A stretch of 22,127 bases of DNA from JBIOWF01 sp044868295. Its GTDB lineage: Bacteria > Actinomycetota > Actinomycetes > Streptosporangiales > Streptosporangiaceae. Location: assembly GCA_044868295.1 (NCBI GenBank), contig JBIOWF010000165.1:1-22127 (forward strand), read 5' to 3'. The stretch's first letter is position 1; each line of letters opens with the position of its first letter. A program made the position numbers and the translations under genes. Below are positions 8,401 to 15,190 of the stretch, piece by piece. The notes beneath the pieces were generated by a model, which saw nothing but the letters and a program-made list of their open reading frames with translations, made no database searches and was not told where the DNA came from.

Positions 8401-8960
8401 GGAACATCCCGGCCGGCCGCCTCCACGGCCCGCTTGGAGCCGATGACGGCCGCCTTGACCTGGAGCAGGTCCTGGCAGGTCTCGATGATCAGCGCGTCCG
8501 CGCCACCGGCGATGAGCCCGGCCGCGTTGTCGCGGTAGGCGTCCCGCAGCGTCGCGTACGGCATGTGCCCCAGAGTGGGCAGCTTGGTGCCGGGCCCGAT
8601 CGAGCCGAGCACGAACCGCGGCTTGTCCGGGGTCGACCACTGATCCGCCTGCTCGCGGGCGATCCTGGCACCGGCCTCTGAGTATTCGAAGATCCGGTCC
8701 GAGATGCCGTACTCGCCGAGGGCGGCGAGGTTGGCGCCGAAGGTGTTCGTCTCCACGCAGTCCACGCCGACCTCGAAATAGGCGTCGTGGACGCCCCGCA
8801 CGATGTCGGGGCGGCTGACGTTGAGGACCTCGTTGCAGCCCTCGTGACCTTCGAAGTCGTCGAGAGTGGGGTCCTGCGCCTGCAGCATCGTCCCCATCGC
8901 CCCGTCCGCGACCAGGACGCGCTGGGACAGGACGTGGCGGAAGGACGGTCTGCTCGTCAT
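5445..8960 (-). CDS. metH: Cobalamin-dependent methionine synthase
   Basis: This 1171-residue cytoplasmic enzyme transfers a methyl group from 5-methyltetrahydrofolate through cobalamin to homocysteine, giving methionine. All four modules are present. The homocysteine module (about 1-310) has zinc ligands C225, C291 and C292 (GLNCATGP, GGCCGTTP). The pterin-binding module (about 345-620) opens with IGERTNANGSK. The cobalamin cap and Rossmann module (about 630-865) has the DVHDIG motif with axial H747. The reactivation module (about 900-1171) has GYPACPN and a KYFNV-type end. Length is normal for actinobacterial MetH. The start is ATG at 8960, only six bases after a TAGGCT -10-like element and with no good ribosome site. 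A HAD phosphatase follows; upstream lie hairpins and a transposon relic. No cobalamin riboswitch was recognised. Confidence 0.98.
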   Translation of the reverse strand: MTSRPSFRHVLSQRVLVADGAMGTMLQAQDPTLDDFEGHEGCNEVLNVSRPDIVRGVHDAYFEVGVDCVETNTFGANLAALGEYGISDRIFEYSEAGARIAREQADQWSTPDKPRFVLGSIGPGTKLPTLGHMPYATLRDAYRDNAAGLIAGGADALIIETCQDLLQVKAAVIGSKRAVEAAGRDVPIIAQVTIETNGAMLLGSEIGAALTVIEPLGVDLIGLNCATGPAEMSEHLRYLARHSRLPLSCMPNAGLPQLTSDGAYYPLSPAELADAHEAFARDYGLALVGGCCGTTPEHLRALVERLGAVGRSHGGETQYGRTRAERRPRPEAGAASLYQHVPFRQDTSYLAIGERTNANGSKAFREAMLAENYEECVEIARAQARDGAHLLDLCIDYVGRDGVRDMKELAFRFATASTLPVMLDSTEPAVIEAGLEMLGGRAVVNSVNYEDGDGPDSRFTRIMRLVQEHGAAVVALTIDEEGQARTAEWKIRVATRVIEDLVHNWGMRVEDIIIDCLTFPISTGQEETRRDGIETIEAIRELKRRYPTVQTTLGLSNVSFGLNPAARMVLNSVFLNECVNAGLDSAIAHASKILPMARIPDEQRQVALDMVYDRRRDGYDPLQRFMELFEGVDAAALKADKAAELLGLPLWERLKRRIIDGERKGLEADLDDALAQRPALEIINDVLLDGMKTVGELFGSGQMQLPFVLQSAEVMKTSVAYLEPYMERVEGTTKGRIVLATVKGDVHDIGKNLVDIILSNNGYEVINLGIKQPVSAILEAAEDKKADVIGMSGLLVKSTVIMKENLEEMNSRGIAEKYPVLLGGAALTRAYVEQDLADLFRGEVRYARDAFEGLRLMDAFMAVKRGEEGAELPALRERRVKAGAVLRRTPVEDLPSRSDVAADNPVPTAPFFGDRVVKGIPLGDYAAFLDERATFMGQWGLKAARGTRGSESSGPSYDELVETEGRPRLRMWLERMQTEGLLEAAVVYGYFPCVSSGDDLIILDETGNERTRFTFPRQRRDRHLCLSDFFRSKDSGEVDVIAFQIATMGNRISEATAELFAKDAYRDYLELHGLSVQLTEALAEYWHARVRSELGIGGDESLTDMLKVNIRGCRYSFGYPACPNLEDQVQLMELLDPARIGVTLSEEFQLHPEQATSALVAHHPEAKYFNV

Positions 8961-9188
8961 GGACCAAGCCTAGCGGGATACGCCACGAAGGTATTGAACG
9001 TGAAATCCAATTACCCGAGATCGGGGTGACGTGCGGCACGATCATCGCCGGGAACCGGCGGCCTGACGCCCGCCGCATCCCTCTTCGGCGCCGGGGCACT
9101 CGGGCCGGGCGGCTGCCGGCCCGGGTGCCGCCGAACGTCTCACATCACGCCGGTTGCGGCGTCCTCATCGTTCACCCGCATCCGTGAA
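8961..9188. other. Hairpin-rich non-coding region upstream of metH
   Basis: This stretch has no credible gene. It contains three strong dyads: a 6-bp stem with a 3-base loop (9046-9060); a long stem with arms 9095-9108 and 9116-9129 matching at 13 of 14 positions, extended by a further 6 bp (9084-9089 with 9130-9135) across a 5-base bulge; and a 6-bp stem with a 4-base loop (9147-9162). None has a T-run on either strand. They may end transcription arriving from the transposon side or act as an upstream leader of metH. The conserved boxes of cobalamin or SAM riboswitches were not recognised. Confidence 0.5.
8967..8972 (-). promoter_or_regulatory. Candidate -10 element for leaderless metH transcript
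   Basis: TAGGCT on the minus strand ends six bases before the metH ATG. That puts the expected transcription start at or next to the A of the start codon. The region between lacks a Shine-Dalgarno sequence, as in leaderless actinobacterial genes. No good -35 hexamer is visible at the standard distance. Confidence 0.45.
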
Positions 9189-9545
9189 CTTGACTTCCTC
9201 CCACGAAAAACCCGGGGGATTCCTACCCTCGCGGGTCGGATCTTCCTGCTTCACCGGCGACCGCCCTCACACACCCGAGGGTGTGCGACCGGTCTTACGT
9301 GGCCTCCACAGGCTTCACATCCCGCCAGCCCGGCGGTAGGCCCGGACAGACCGGCTTGGTTATCGCCCGCCCGTCCGAGCACCGGAACCGTACCAAGACG
9401 GAGGGATCTCCTGTGCGGAAACCACCAAGTCACCGCACCGCCCGCACCTTGGCGCCCCGAGCGAGCCCTCCATTCCTCCTCAGGGCCGAAGCCCGTGCCT
9501 CTGGAGGGACCAAGATGAGCCCGCAAAATCGGCTATGGGCGCGAT
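9189..9545 (-). mobile_element. Relic of an IS200/IS605-type element: tnpB 3' end and right end
   Basis: Read on the minus strand, the left boundary of this stretch ends in a CCCCCGGG...CGTGGGAGGAAGTCAAG layout ending near 9189. I recognise this as the right-end pattern of actinomycete IS605-type elements. Just before it, short reading-frame fragments resemble TnpB C-termini: EACGGHVRPV in one frame (about 9285-9315) and VKQEDPTR in another (about 9235-9258), implying a frameshift. A 7-bp hairpin (9270-9285) lies where the TnpB guide RNA (omega RNA) scaffold would be. The catalytic RuvC and zinc-ribbon parts of TnpB are absent, so it cannot move itself. The upstream edge (about 9545) is a guess. 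A non-autonomous element rather than a broken one is also possible. Confidence 0.55.
9270..9285 (-). repeat. Perfect 7-bp hairpin inside the transposon relic
   Basis: CACACCC (9270-9276) pairs fully with GGGTGTG (9279-9285). In related elements the right-end RNA that guides TnpB carries stem-loops in this position, so this may be a remnant of that RNA. That function is inferred. Confidence 0.45.
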
Positions 9546-9547
9546 GG

Positions 9548-9577
9548 TGACGCTCGGGCCTCCTCACCGAATAGTCT
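9548..9577 (+). promoter_or_regulatory. Candidate promoter of the PAC2 gene
   Basis: A -35-like TGACGC (9548-9553) is followed after 18 bases by a -10-like TAGTCT (9572-9577). The predicted start near 9584 gives a leader of about 37 bases ahead of the GTG at 9621. It could also support leaderless use of the ATG at 9582. Confidence 0.4.
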
Positions 9578-9607
9578 TGGGATGGACCATACCCCTAGTG
9601 GGCCAGT

Positions 9608-9614
9608 GAGGAGG
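9608..9614 (+). promoter_or_regulatory. Ribosome binding site that favours the GTG start at 9621
   Basis: GAGGAGG lies exactly six bases before GTG 9621. The upstream in-frame ATG at 9582 has no comparable site. This decides the start chosen for the PAC2 gene. Confidence 0.7.
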
Positions 9615-9620
9615 CGGCGC

Positions 9621-10475
9621 GTGATCGAGCTCGAAGGGCTCCCTGAGCTCGTCGACCCGGTGCTCATCGCCGCGTTCGAAGGGTGGAACGACGCCGGCGA
9701 GGCGTCGAGCGGGGTGCTCGCGCACCTTGAGACGGAGTGGAAGGCCACTCCGCTGGTCGAGCTGGACCCGGAGGACTACTACGACTTCCAGGTGACCCGG
9801 CCGATCGTCGAGCTCGGCGAAGGCATGACACGTTCAATCACGTGGCCGACGACGCGGCTGCTGCTCGCCCGCCCACCGGGCGCCAAGCGCGACGTGGTGC
9901 TCCTGCGCGGCATCGAGCCGAACATGCGGTGGCGGTCCTTCTGCGCCGAGATCGTCGGACTCTGCGGCGATCTCGGGGTCGACCTGGCCATCCTGCTGGG
10001 CGCGCTGCTCAACGACTCGCCGCACACCCGGCCCGTGCCGATCGTCGGATCGGTGAGCGACCCGGGCCTGGCCCGCGCGCTCAACCTGGAGATGACGAAG
10101 TACGAAGGCCCGACCGGCATCGTCGGCGTGCTCCAGCACGCCCTGGGCGGCGCCGGGCTGCAGGCCGTCTCGCTGTGGGCGTCCGTGCCGCACTACGTCG
10201 CCCAGCCGCCCAACCCGAAGGCCACCCTGGCCCTGCTGCGCCGGATCGAGGACCTGCTCGACATCCCGATGCCGTACGGCGAGCTCGCCGAGGAGGCCCG
10301 GGCCTGGGAGATCGGCGTGGACGAGCTCGCGGCGCAGGACACCGAGGTCGCCGAGTACGTCAGGGAGCTGGAGGAGCGCAAGGACGCCGCCGACCTTCCC
10401 GAAGCGAGCGGCGACGCGATCGCGGCGGAGTTCGAGCGCTACCTGCGCCGCCGCGACCGCGGCACGGACGGCTAG
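9621..10475 (+). CDS. PAC2-family protein (proteasome assembly chaperone 2-like fold)
   Basis: This protein has 284 residues from GTG 9621, or 297 from an alternative ATG at 9582. The N-terminus MIELEGLPELVDPVLIAAF followed by EGWNDAGEA is the hallmark of actinobacterial PAC2 proteins. The family is named after a eukaryotic proteasome assembly chaperone, but the bacterial role is not established. Most of the chain (to about residue 225) is an alpha/beta domain with glycine-rich turns. The C-terminal part is acidic and helical (about 225-284). PAC2 next to metH is, from memory, a recurring actinobacterial arrangement (as near metH in Mycobacterium tuberculosis). It is divergent from metH across the transposon relic and convergent with the chelatase gene, sharing the palindromic CTAG stop. 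A cytoplasmic location is expected, since no signal peptide is visible. Confidence 0.88.
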   Translation: MIELEGLPELVDPVLIAAFEGWNDAGEASSGVLAHLETEWKATPLVELDPEDYYDFQVTRPIVELGEGMTRSITWPTTRLLLARPPGAKRDVVLLRGIEPNMRWRSFCAEIVGLCGDLGVDLAILLGALLNDSPHTRPVPIVGSVSDPGLARALNLEMTKYEGPTGIVGVLQHALGGAGLQAVSLWASVPHYVAQPPNPKATLALLRRIEDLLDIPMPYGELAEEARAWEIGVDELAAQDTEVAEYVRELEERKDAADLPEASGDAIAAEFERYLRRRDRGTDG

Positions 10476-11194
10476 CCCAGGGAAATCGAGGGGCGGCGGA
10501 TCGGCTGGCACCTGCGCGCCCGCTGCGCCATCACCTCGTCGAACCGGGTCCACACGAGCGCGGCGAGGTCGTCGTCGACGCCGAGGGGGTCGCTGACCAC
10601 GTCGGCGCCGCTCTCGGCCAGCCGGTTGTGGAAGAAGCCGGGGGCGAGCAGGTAGGACGCGATCGCCACCCGGTGGGCAAGGCCCTCCCTGAGCCGGCCG
10701 AGCGCCTCGCCGATGGTCGGGCTCCCCGCTGAGGCGAAGGCCGCCGTCACCGGCCGCGACAGCCGTACGGAAAGAAGACGGGCGGCCGCCCGGACGTCCT
10801 CGATGGCGGCCGGGTCCGAGGAGCCGGCGGCGCCGAGGATCACCGCGTCGCGGGCGTGCAGCCCCGCCGCCGCCAACCGCCGGGCCAGTATCGAGGTGAG
10901 CAGGGGGTGCGGCCCGAGCTGACCGGCGACGAACGCGTCCGGCCGCGCACGCGCGACCACGGTCGGCAGGTCGATGTGCGCATGGTACCCCCCTGCCAGC
11001 AGCAGCGGGACGACCACGACCGGGCCGCGCGCGCCCGCGAGCACGTCGGCGAGAAGCGGGGAGCTGATCTCCAGGAAGCCCAGCTCCACCCGCTGTCCCG
11101 GCCGAGCCCGGCGCACCCGCTCGGTGAGGGAATCCATGACGGCCTCCCACTCCGGGTTGCGGGCGCCGTGCGCCGCCAGAACCAGTGTCGTCAC
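10472..11194 (-). CDS. Sirohydrochlorin chelatase, CbiX/SirB-like
   Basis: This 240-residue protein probably inserts Fe(II) into sirohydrochlorin to make siroheme, the cofactor of the nitrite reductase encoded upstream. The N-terminal lobe has AAHGARNP with H9 and the GGYHAHIDLP loop with H71 and H73, matching the metal-binding histidines of the family. The C-terminal lobe repeats the fold (LGAAGSSDP at about 120-128) but lacks the histidine, as in two-lobed members where one half is catalytic. The start is GTG at 11194, overlapping the HemD stop by four bases (GTGA). Its stop overlaps that of the opposing PAC2 gene. A cobalt-inserting CbiX is the alternative, but the nitrite reductase context favours iron. 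Confidence 0.88.
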   Translation of the reverse strand: MTTLVLAAHGARNPEWEAVMDSLTERVRRARPGQRVELGFLEISSPLLADVLAGARGPVVVVPLLLAGGYHAHIDLPTVVARARPDAFVAGQLGPHPLLTSILARRLAAAGLHARDAVILGAAGSSDPAAIEDVRAAARLLSVRLSRPVTAAFASAGSPTIGEALGRLREGLAHRVAIASYLLAPGFFHNRLAESGADVVSDPLGVDDDLAALVWTRFDEVMAQRARRCQPIRRPSISLG

Positions 11195-12354
11195 GCGTCG
11201 TCCCGGTCACAGGCCAGGCGGTAGCCCCGCTTGACCACGGTCTCCACGATGCCGCTCGGCCCGAGTGCCCGGCGCAGCCGCGTGATCGCCATCTCGACGG
11301 CGTGTTCGGCGGAGTCGCGGGCCGGTCCGCCCGGCAGCACGACCCGCAGCTCCGCGCGTGACACGACGTGACCGGGCCGCTCGGCGAGGCGCTTGAGCAC
11401 CGCCATCGGAGCCGGCGGAAGCGGCTTGAGGTCGCCGTCGACGACCACCGCGTGGCCGCGGATCTCCAGCTCGTGTCCGCCGGCGACGAGCCGCATGACG
11501 CTGCTCTCCGGCAGGTGGCGGGCCAGCGTGCGGGCCAGGGCGCCGAGCCGCGACCGCTCGGGCTGGACCACGCGCACGCCCCGGCTCAGCAGCGGGCCGG
11601 CCGTCACGGGCCCCACGCACGCCGCCACGACCGGGCCGTTGAAGGCGGCCAGCAGGGCGTCTTCGAGGCCGTCGGCACGCGCGGCGTTCAGCATGGCGAT
11701 CACGGCCGGGGCGCTGGTGAACGCCACCGCGTCCACGGAGCCGGAGACCGACTGGCTGACCAGGCGCCGCAGCGGGGAGGTGTCGCGGTACGGCAGCCAC
11801 CGGTAGACCGGCACCTCGATGACGTGCGCCCCGGCGTCGCGCAGCGCGGCGACGAAGCCGGTCAGCGGCTCGCCGTGCAACTGCACCGCGATGCGGCGGC
11901 CGCGCAGGTCCTGGTCGAGCAGGTACTGCTTCACCTCCTCGCAGGACTCGGTCGGCGGCGTCCAGTGGTCGGCCAGCCCGGCGGCGCGCACCGCGCCGCG
12001 GGCCTTCGGACCCCGGGTGAGCAGCCGCGCCTTGGTGAAGTGGGTGGCGATGTCGCCGGACAGGCCCCAGCCCTCGGCTGCGGCCATCCAGCCGCGGAAG
12101 CCGACGCCCGTAGTGATCACCACGTCGTCGATCGGCGCTTCCAGACACTCGCGGGTGGACGCGAGCAGGTCGGTGTCCTCGGCCAGCGGCACGAGCCGGA
12201 TGGCGGGGGCGCGGACCACCCGGGCCCCACGCCGCTCGAGCAGCGCCGAGAACTCCTCGCGGCGGCGGGTCGCCGTCACTCCGATGGTGAATCCGGCCAG
12301 CGCGTCGGGCGCGGTCTCCGGGGTGACCACCGGCTCGTCCGCAAGCGCGGTCAT
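11191..12354 (-). CDS. Uroporphyrinogen-III synthase fused to a winged-helix DNA-binding domain
   Basis: This 387-residue protein joins two domains. Residues about 20-280 form a HemD fold: GFTIGVTATRRREEF at the start, TTGVGFRGWM in the first half, and VDAVAFTSAPAV at about 207-218. This enzyme cyclises hydroxymethylbilane to uroporphyrinogen III, the precursor of siroheme and haem. Residues about 295-380 are an OmpR/PhoB-type winged helix ending in ITRLRRALG...VVKRGYRL, the usual recognition helix and wing. No phospho-receiver domain is present. The start is ATG at 12354, overlapping the nirD stop (ATGA), with GGAGG ten bases upstream; an upstream frame extension to 12432 lies inside nirD and is rejected. 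Mycobacterium tuberculosis Rv0260c is a known protein of this build. Whether it acts as enzyme, regulator or both is open. Confidence 0.9.
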   Translation of the reverse strand: MTALADEPVVTPETAPDALAGFTIGVTATRRREEFSALLERRGARVVRAPAIRLVPLAEDTDLLASTRECLEAPIDDVVITTGVGFRGWMAAAEGWGLSGDIATHFTKARLLTRGPKARGAVRAAGLADHWTPPTESCEEVKQYLLDQDLRGRRIAVQLHGEPLTGFVAALRDAGAHVIEVPVYRWLPYRDTSPLRRLVSQSVSGSVDAVAFTSAPAVIAMLNAARADGLEDALLAAFNGPVVAACVGPVTAGPLLSRGVRVVQPERSRLGALARTLARHLPESSVMRLVAGGHELEIRGHAVVVDGDLKPLPPAPMAVLKRLAERPGHVVSRAELRVVLPGGPARDSAEHAVEMAITRLRRALGPSGIVETVVKRGYRLACDRDDA

Positions 12355-12731
12355 ACGACGCTCACCTCCACTGTGCCGTCTGTGACACGAATCGGATATA
12401 TGGGTACGGCTGTCGCGGGATCGTCCAGGCATGCGCCCGTGACGAGGGAGAACACCTGCTTGTGCATCGGCGAAGCCACCGTGGGCTCCCCGCCGCGGGT
12501 GCCCACGATGCCTCGTGAGAGGACGTAGGCCCCGCTGTAGGGGTCACGATTGCCGATGGCGTGGACGTCTCCCTCGAAGGTGCGGAACACGGCGACCTGC
12601 TGCGCGCCGACCAGCACCGCGGCGCCGCGCTCCGGAAGAAGGTCGGCGTAACCGCAGACCGGGATCCAGCCGCACTCCTCGGCCGATGTGGTCGACGCGG
12701 TCGACGCGAACGTCTCCTGAAGAATGCTCAT
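12351..12731 (-). CDS. nirD: Nitrite reductase [NAD(P)H] small subunit
   Basis: This 126-residue cytoplasmic subunit pairs with NirB to reduce nitrite to ammonium. It has the NirD Rieske-like beta fold: WIPVCGYADLLPERGAAVL near the start, then VAVFRTFEGDVHAIGNRDPYSGA, then SPMHKQVFSLVTGACLDDP. The positions that hold the Cys-His pairs of true Rieske proteins are occupied by non-ligands (GNRDPYSGA for the first), as is normal for NirD, so no [2Fe-2S] cluster is expected. The start at ATG 12731 overlaps the nirB stop (ATGA), with a GGAGG site about 11 bases upstream. The stop overlaps the HemD-fusion start. Confidence 0.95.
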   Translation of the reverse strand: MSILQETFASTASTTSAEECGWIPVCGYADLLPERGAAVLVGAQQVAVFRTFEGDVHAIGNRDPYSGAYVLSRGIVGTRGGEPTVASPMHKQVFSLVTGACLDDPATAVPIYPIRVTDGTVEVSVV

Positions 12732-15190
12732 CTGCTCACTGCCTCCAGGGGTATCAGGACCGGCTTGATCTGCTCCCGCTCGGTCTCGAAGGAGATTGAT
12801 GGGTCGGGGGTGCCGGGGGCGTTGACGAAGCTGACGAAGCGGCGCAGCTTCTCGGGGTCCTCGATCGTGGCGCGCCACTCGTCGAAGTAGCTCGCCACGT
12901 GCCGGTCCATCTGGGCGTCCAGATCGGCGCAGATGCCGAGCGAGTCCTCCATGATCACCTCGCGCAGGTAGTCGAGCCCGCCGTCGAGGTTCTCCAGCCA
13001 GGTGGAGGTCCGCTGCAGCCGATCGGCGGTCCTGATGTAGAACATCAGGAACCGGTCGATCGTCCGGATCAGCTCGTCCGTCGACAGATCCGAGGCCAGC
13101 AGGTCGGCGTGCCTCGGCTTGAATCCGCCGTTGCCGCCGACGTAGAGGTTCCAGCCCTGCTCGGTCGCGATGATCCCGAAGTCCTTGGACCTGGCCTCCG
13201 CGCACTCCCGGGCGCAACCGGACACCGCCGACTTCAGCTTGTGCGGCGACCGCAGGCCCCGGTAGCGCAGCTCCAGCGCGATGGCCATGCCCACCGAGTC
13301 CTGCACACCGTACCGGCACCATGTGGAGCCGACGCACGACTTCACGGTCCGCAGCGCCTTGCCGTACGCGTGACCGGACTCGAAGCCGGCGTCGACGAGC
13401 TTCTTCCAGATCTGCGGCAGCTGCTCCACGCGGGCGCCGAACAGGTCGATCCGCTGCCCACCGGTGATCTTCGTGTAGAGACCGAAGTCCCGCGCCACCT
13501 CGCCGATCACGATGAGCTTCTCCGGGGTGATCTCGCCGCCCGGGATGCGCGGCACGATCGAGTAGGTGCCGTTCCGCTGGATGTTCGCCAGGAAGTGGTC
13601 GTTGGTGTCCTGGAGGGCGGCCTGCTCCCCCTCCAGGATGTGGCCGTTGCCCAGGGACGCCAGGATCGACGCCACCGCGGGCTTGCAGATGTCACAGCCG
13701 CGTCCCGTCCCATGCTCGGCGATGAGCTGGGAGAACGTCGTGATCCCGCGCACCTGGACGATGTCGAACAGCTCGGCCCGGCTGTGGGCGAAGTGCTCGC
13801 ACAGCGCCTTGCTGACCTCGACGCCGGACTTGACGAGGATCTGCTTCAGCATCGGCACACAACTGCCGCACGTGGTGCCCGCGCGGGTGCAGTCCTTGAT
13901 GCCCTGCACGTCCGTCAGGTTCTTGTCCGCGATGGCCGCGCAGACCTGGCCCTTGGTGACGTTGTTGCACGAGCAGACCTGCGCGTCGTCCGGCAGGTCC
14001 ACCGAGGCGGCGCCCGCCCCCGCGAACAGCAGGTCGCTCGGTGCCCCCGGCAGGGCCTTGCCCACGAAGGGCCGCAGCGTGTTGTACGGCCCGGCGTCGC
14101 CGACACAGATGCCGCCGAGCAGCGTCTTCGCGTCGTCGCTGATGAACAGCTTCTTGTAGACGCCGCCGACCGGGTCCATGTAGGTGACGTCGAGTGCCCC
14201 GGACATCTCGCCGAACTGCGCGACCTCGACGCCGAGGAGCTTCAGCTTGGTGGACATGTCCGCGCCCTCGAAGACGGCCGACCCGCCGAGGATCCGGTCG
14301 GCGGCCACCTCGGCCTGGGTGAAGCACGGCCCGACGAGCCCGTAGACCACGCCCCCGGCCAGGGCGCACTCGCCGACCGCGTAGATGCGCTCGTCGGAGG
14401 TCCGCATGCCGGCGTCCACGACGATGCCGCCGCGCCCGCCGACCGCGAGGCCGGACTGCCGGGCGAGCTCGTCGCGCGGGCGGATGCCGGCGGAGAACAC
14501 CACGACCTGGGCCTCGATGGCCTCGCCGTCCGGCCTGACCAGCCGGTCCACCCGGCCGTCCGGGCCCGCCTCGATCGTCTTCACCCCGGCGCCCGCGTGG
14601 ATGGTCAGGCCGAGCGCCTCGATGTGGTTCCTGAGCACGGCCCCGCCGCCCTCGTCGACCTGCCGGGGCATCAGCCAGTTGCTCATCTCGATGACGTGCG
14701 TCTTCAGGCCGAGCCCGCGCAGGGCGTCCGCGGCCTCCAGGCCGAGCAGGCCGCCGCCGATGACGATGCCCGCGGAGGCGCCCAGCGACGCCTCCCTGAT
14801 CGCGTCCAGGTCGTCGATGGTCCGGTAGACGAAGCAGCCCGGCAGGTCCTTCCCCGGCACCGGAGGCACGAACGCCGCCGAGCCGGTGGCGAGCACCAGC
14901 ACGTCGTACGGCTCGGCCGCACCGGCGTCCGTCACCACGGTGCGGCTCTCACGGTCGATCTCGACGACCCTGCCGCCGAGCTTCAGCGTGACGCCGTCCG
15001 GCACCGGATAGGTGAGGTCCTCGACGGTCTTGCCGGTCAGGTAGGAGGTCAGCGCGACCCGATCGTAGGCCGGTCGGGGCTCCTCCCCCAAAATGGTCAC
15101 GGTTCCGTCGAAACCTCTGTCGCGCAGGGTCTCGACCAGCCGGTGCGCCGTCGGGCCGTGTCCTACGACGACTACCTTGGTGGGATTCAT
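12728..15190 (-). CDS. nirB: Nitrite reductase [NAD(P)H] large subunit
   Basis: This 820-residue cytoplasmic enzyme carries out the six-electron reduction of nitrite to ammonium. From N to C: an FAD domain (VVVVGHGPTAHR at 6-17, ATGS at 101-104); an NAD(P)H domain with GGGLLGLEAA (145-154); a BFD-type [2Fe-2S] site with C406, C408, C441 and C444; then the two nitrite/sulfite reductase ferredoxin-like and haem domains. The siroheme-[4Fe-4S] ligands are C619, C625, C659 and C663 (SCVGSTWCRYG and SGCAREC). An extra pair, C500 and C503, fits the conserved linker of the family. Length is normal. The start is ATG 15190, overlapping the previous stop (ATGA). It needs siroheme, partly supplied by the two genes at the end of this operon. 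Confidence 0.97.
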   Translation of the reverse strand: MNPTKVVVVGHGPTAHRLVETLRDRGFDGTVTILGEEPRPAYDRVALTSYLTGKTVEDLTYPVPDGVTLKLGGRVVEIDRESRTVVTDAGAAEPYDVLVLATGSAAFVPPVPGKDLPGCFVYRTIDDLDAIREASLGASAGIVIGGGLLGLEAADALRGLGLKTHVIEMSNWLMPRQVDEGGGAVLRNHIEALGLTIHAGAGVKTIEAGPDGRVDRLVRPDGEAIEAQVVVFSAGIRPRDELARQSGLAVGGRGGIVVDAGMRTSDERIYAVGECALAGGVVYGLVGPCFTQAEVAADRILGGSAVFEGADMSTKLKLLGVEVAQFGEMSGALDVTYMDPVGGVYKKLFISDDAKTLLGGICVGDAGPYNTLRPFVGKALPGAPSDLLFAGAGAASVDLPDDAQVCSCNNVTKGQVCAAIADKNLTDVQGIKDCTRAGTTCGSCVPMLKQILVKSGVEVSKALCEHFAHSRAELFDIVQVRGITTFSQLIAEHGTGRGCDICKPAVASILASLGNGHILEGEQAALQDTNDHFLANIQRNGTYSIVPRIPGGEITPEKLIVIGEVARDFGLYTKITGGQRIDLFGARVEQLPQIWKKLVDAGFESGHAYGKALRTVKSCVGSTWCRYGVQDSVGMAIALELRYRGLRSPHKLKSAVSGCARECAEARSKDFGIIATEQGWNLYVGGNGGFKPRHADLLASDLSTDELIRTIDRFLMFYIRTADRLQRTSTWLENLDGGLDYLREVIMEDSLGICADLDAQMDRHVASYFDEWRATIEDPEKLRRFVSFVNAPGTPDPSISFETEREQIKPVLIPLEAVSR

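Noticed and set aside
5349..8681. 1110-codon open frame on the plus strand opposite metH
   Set aside because: It is the antisense shadow of metH in high-GC DNA: low-complexity, rich in Arg, Gly, Asp and Val, with no domain, while metH is fully conserved on the other strand.
8961..9188. Cobalamin riboswitch ahead of metH
   Set aside because: I looked for the conserved GCCACTG-type box and the kissing-loop layout and did not see them on the minus strand.
9251..9526. 91-codon minus-strand open frame in the gap upstream of metH
   Set aside because: Not called as an intact gene. Only a short segment resembles a TnpB C-terminus, and the neighbouring TnpB-like segment is in another frame, so it is treated as part of the transposon relic.
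9281..9550. 89-codon plus-strand open frame in the same gap
   Set aside because: No family resemblance, no ribosome site, and it lies antisense to the relic.
12355..12432. Extended N-terminus of the HemD fusion starting at 12432
   Set aside because: It overlaps nirD deeply and lacks a ribosome site; ATG 12354 has a strong one and overlaps the nirD stop in the operon pattern.
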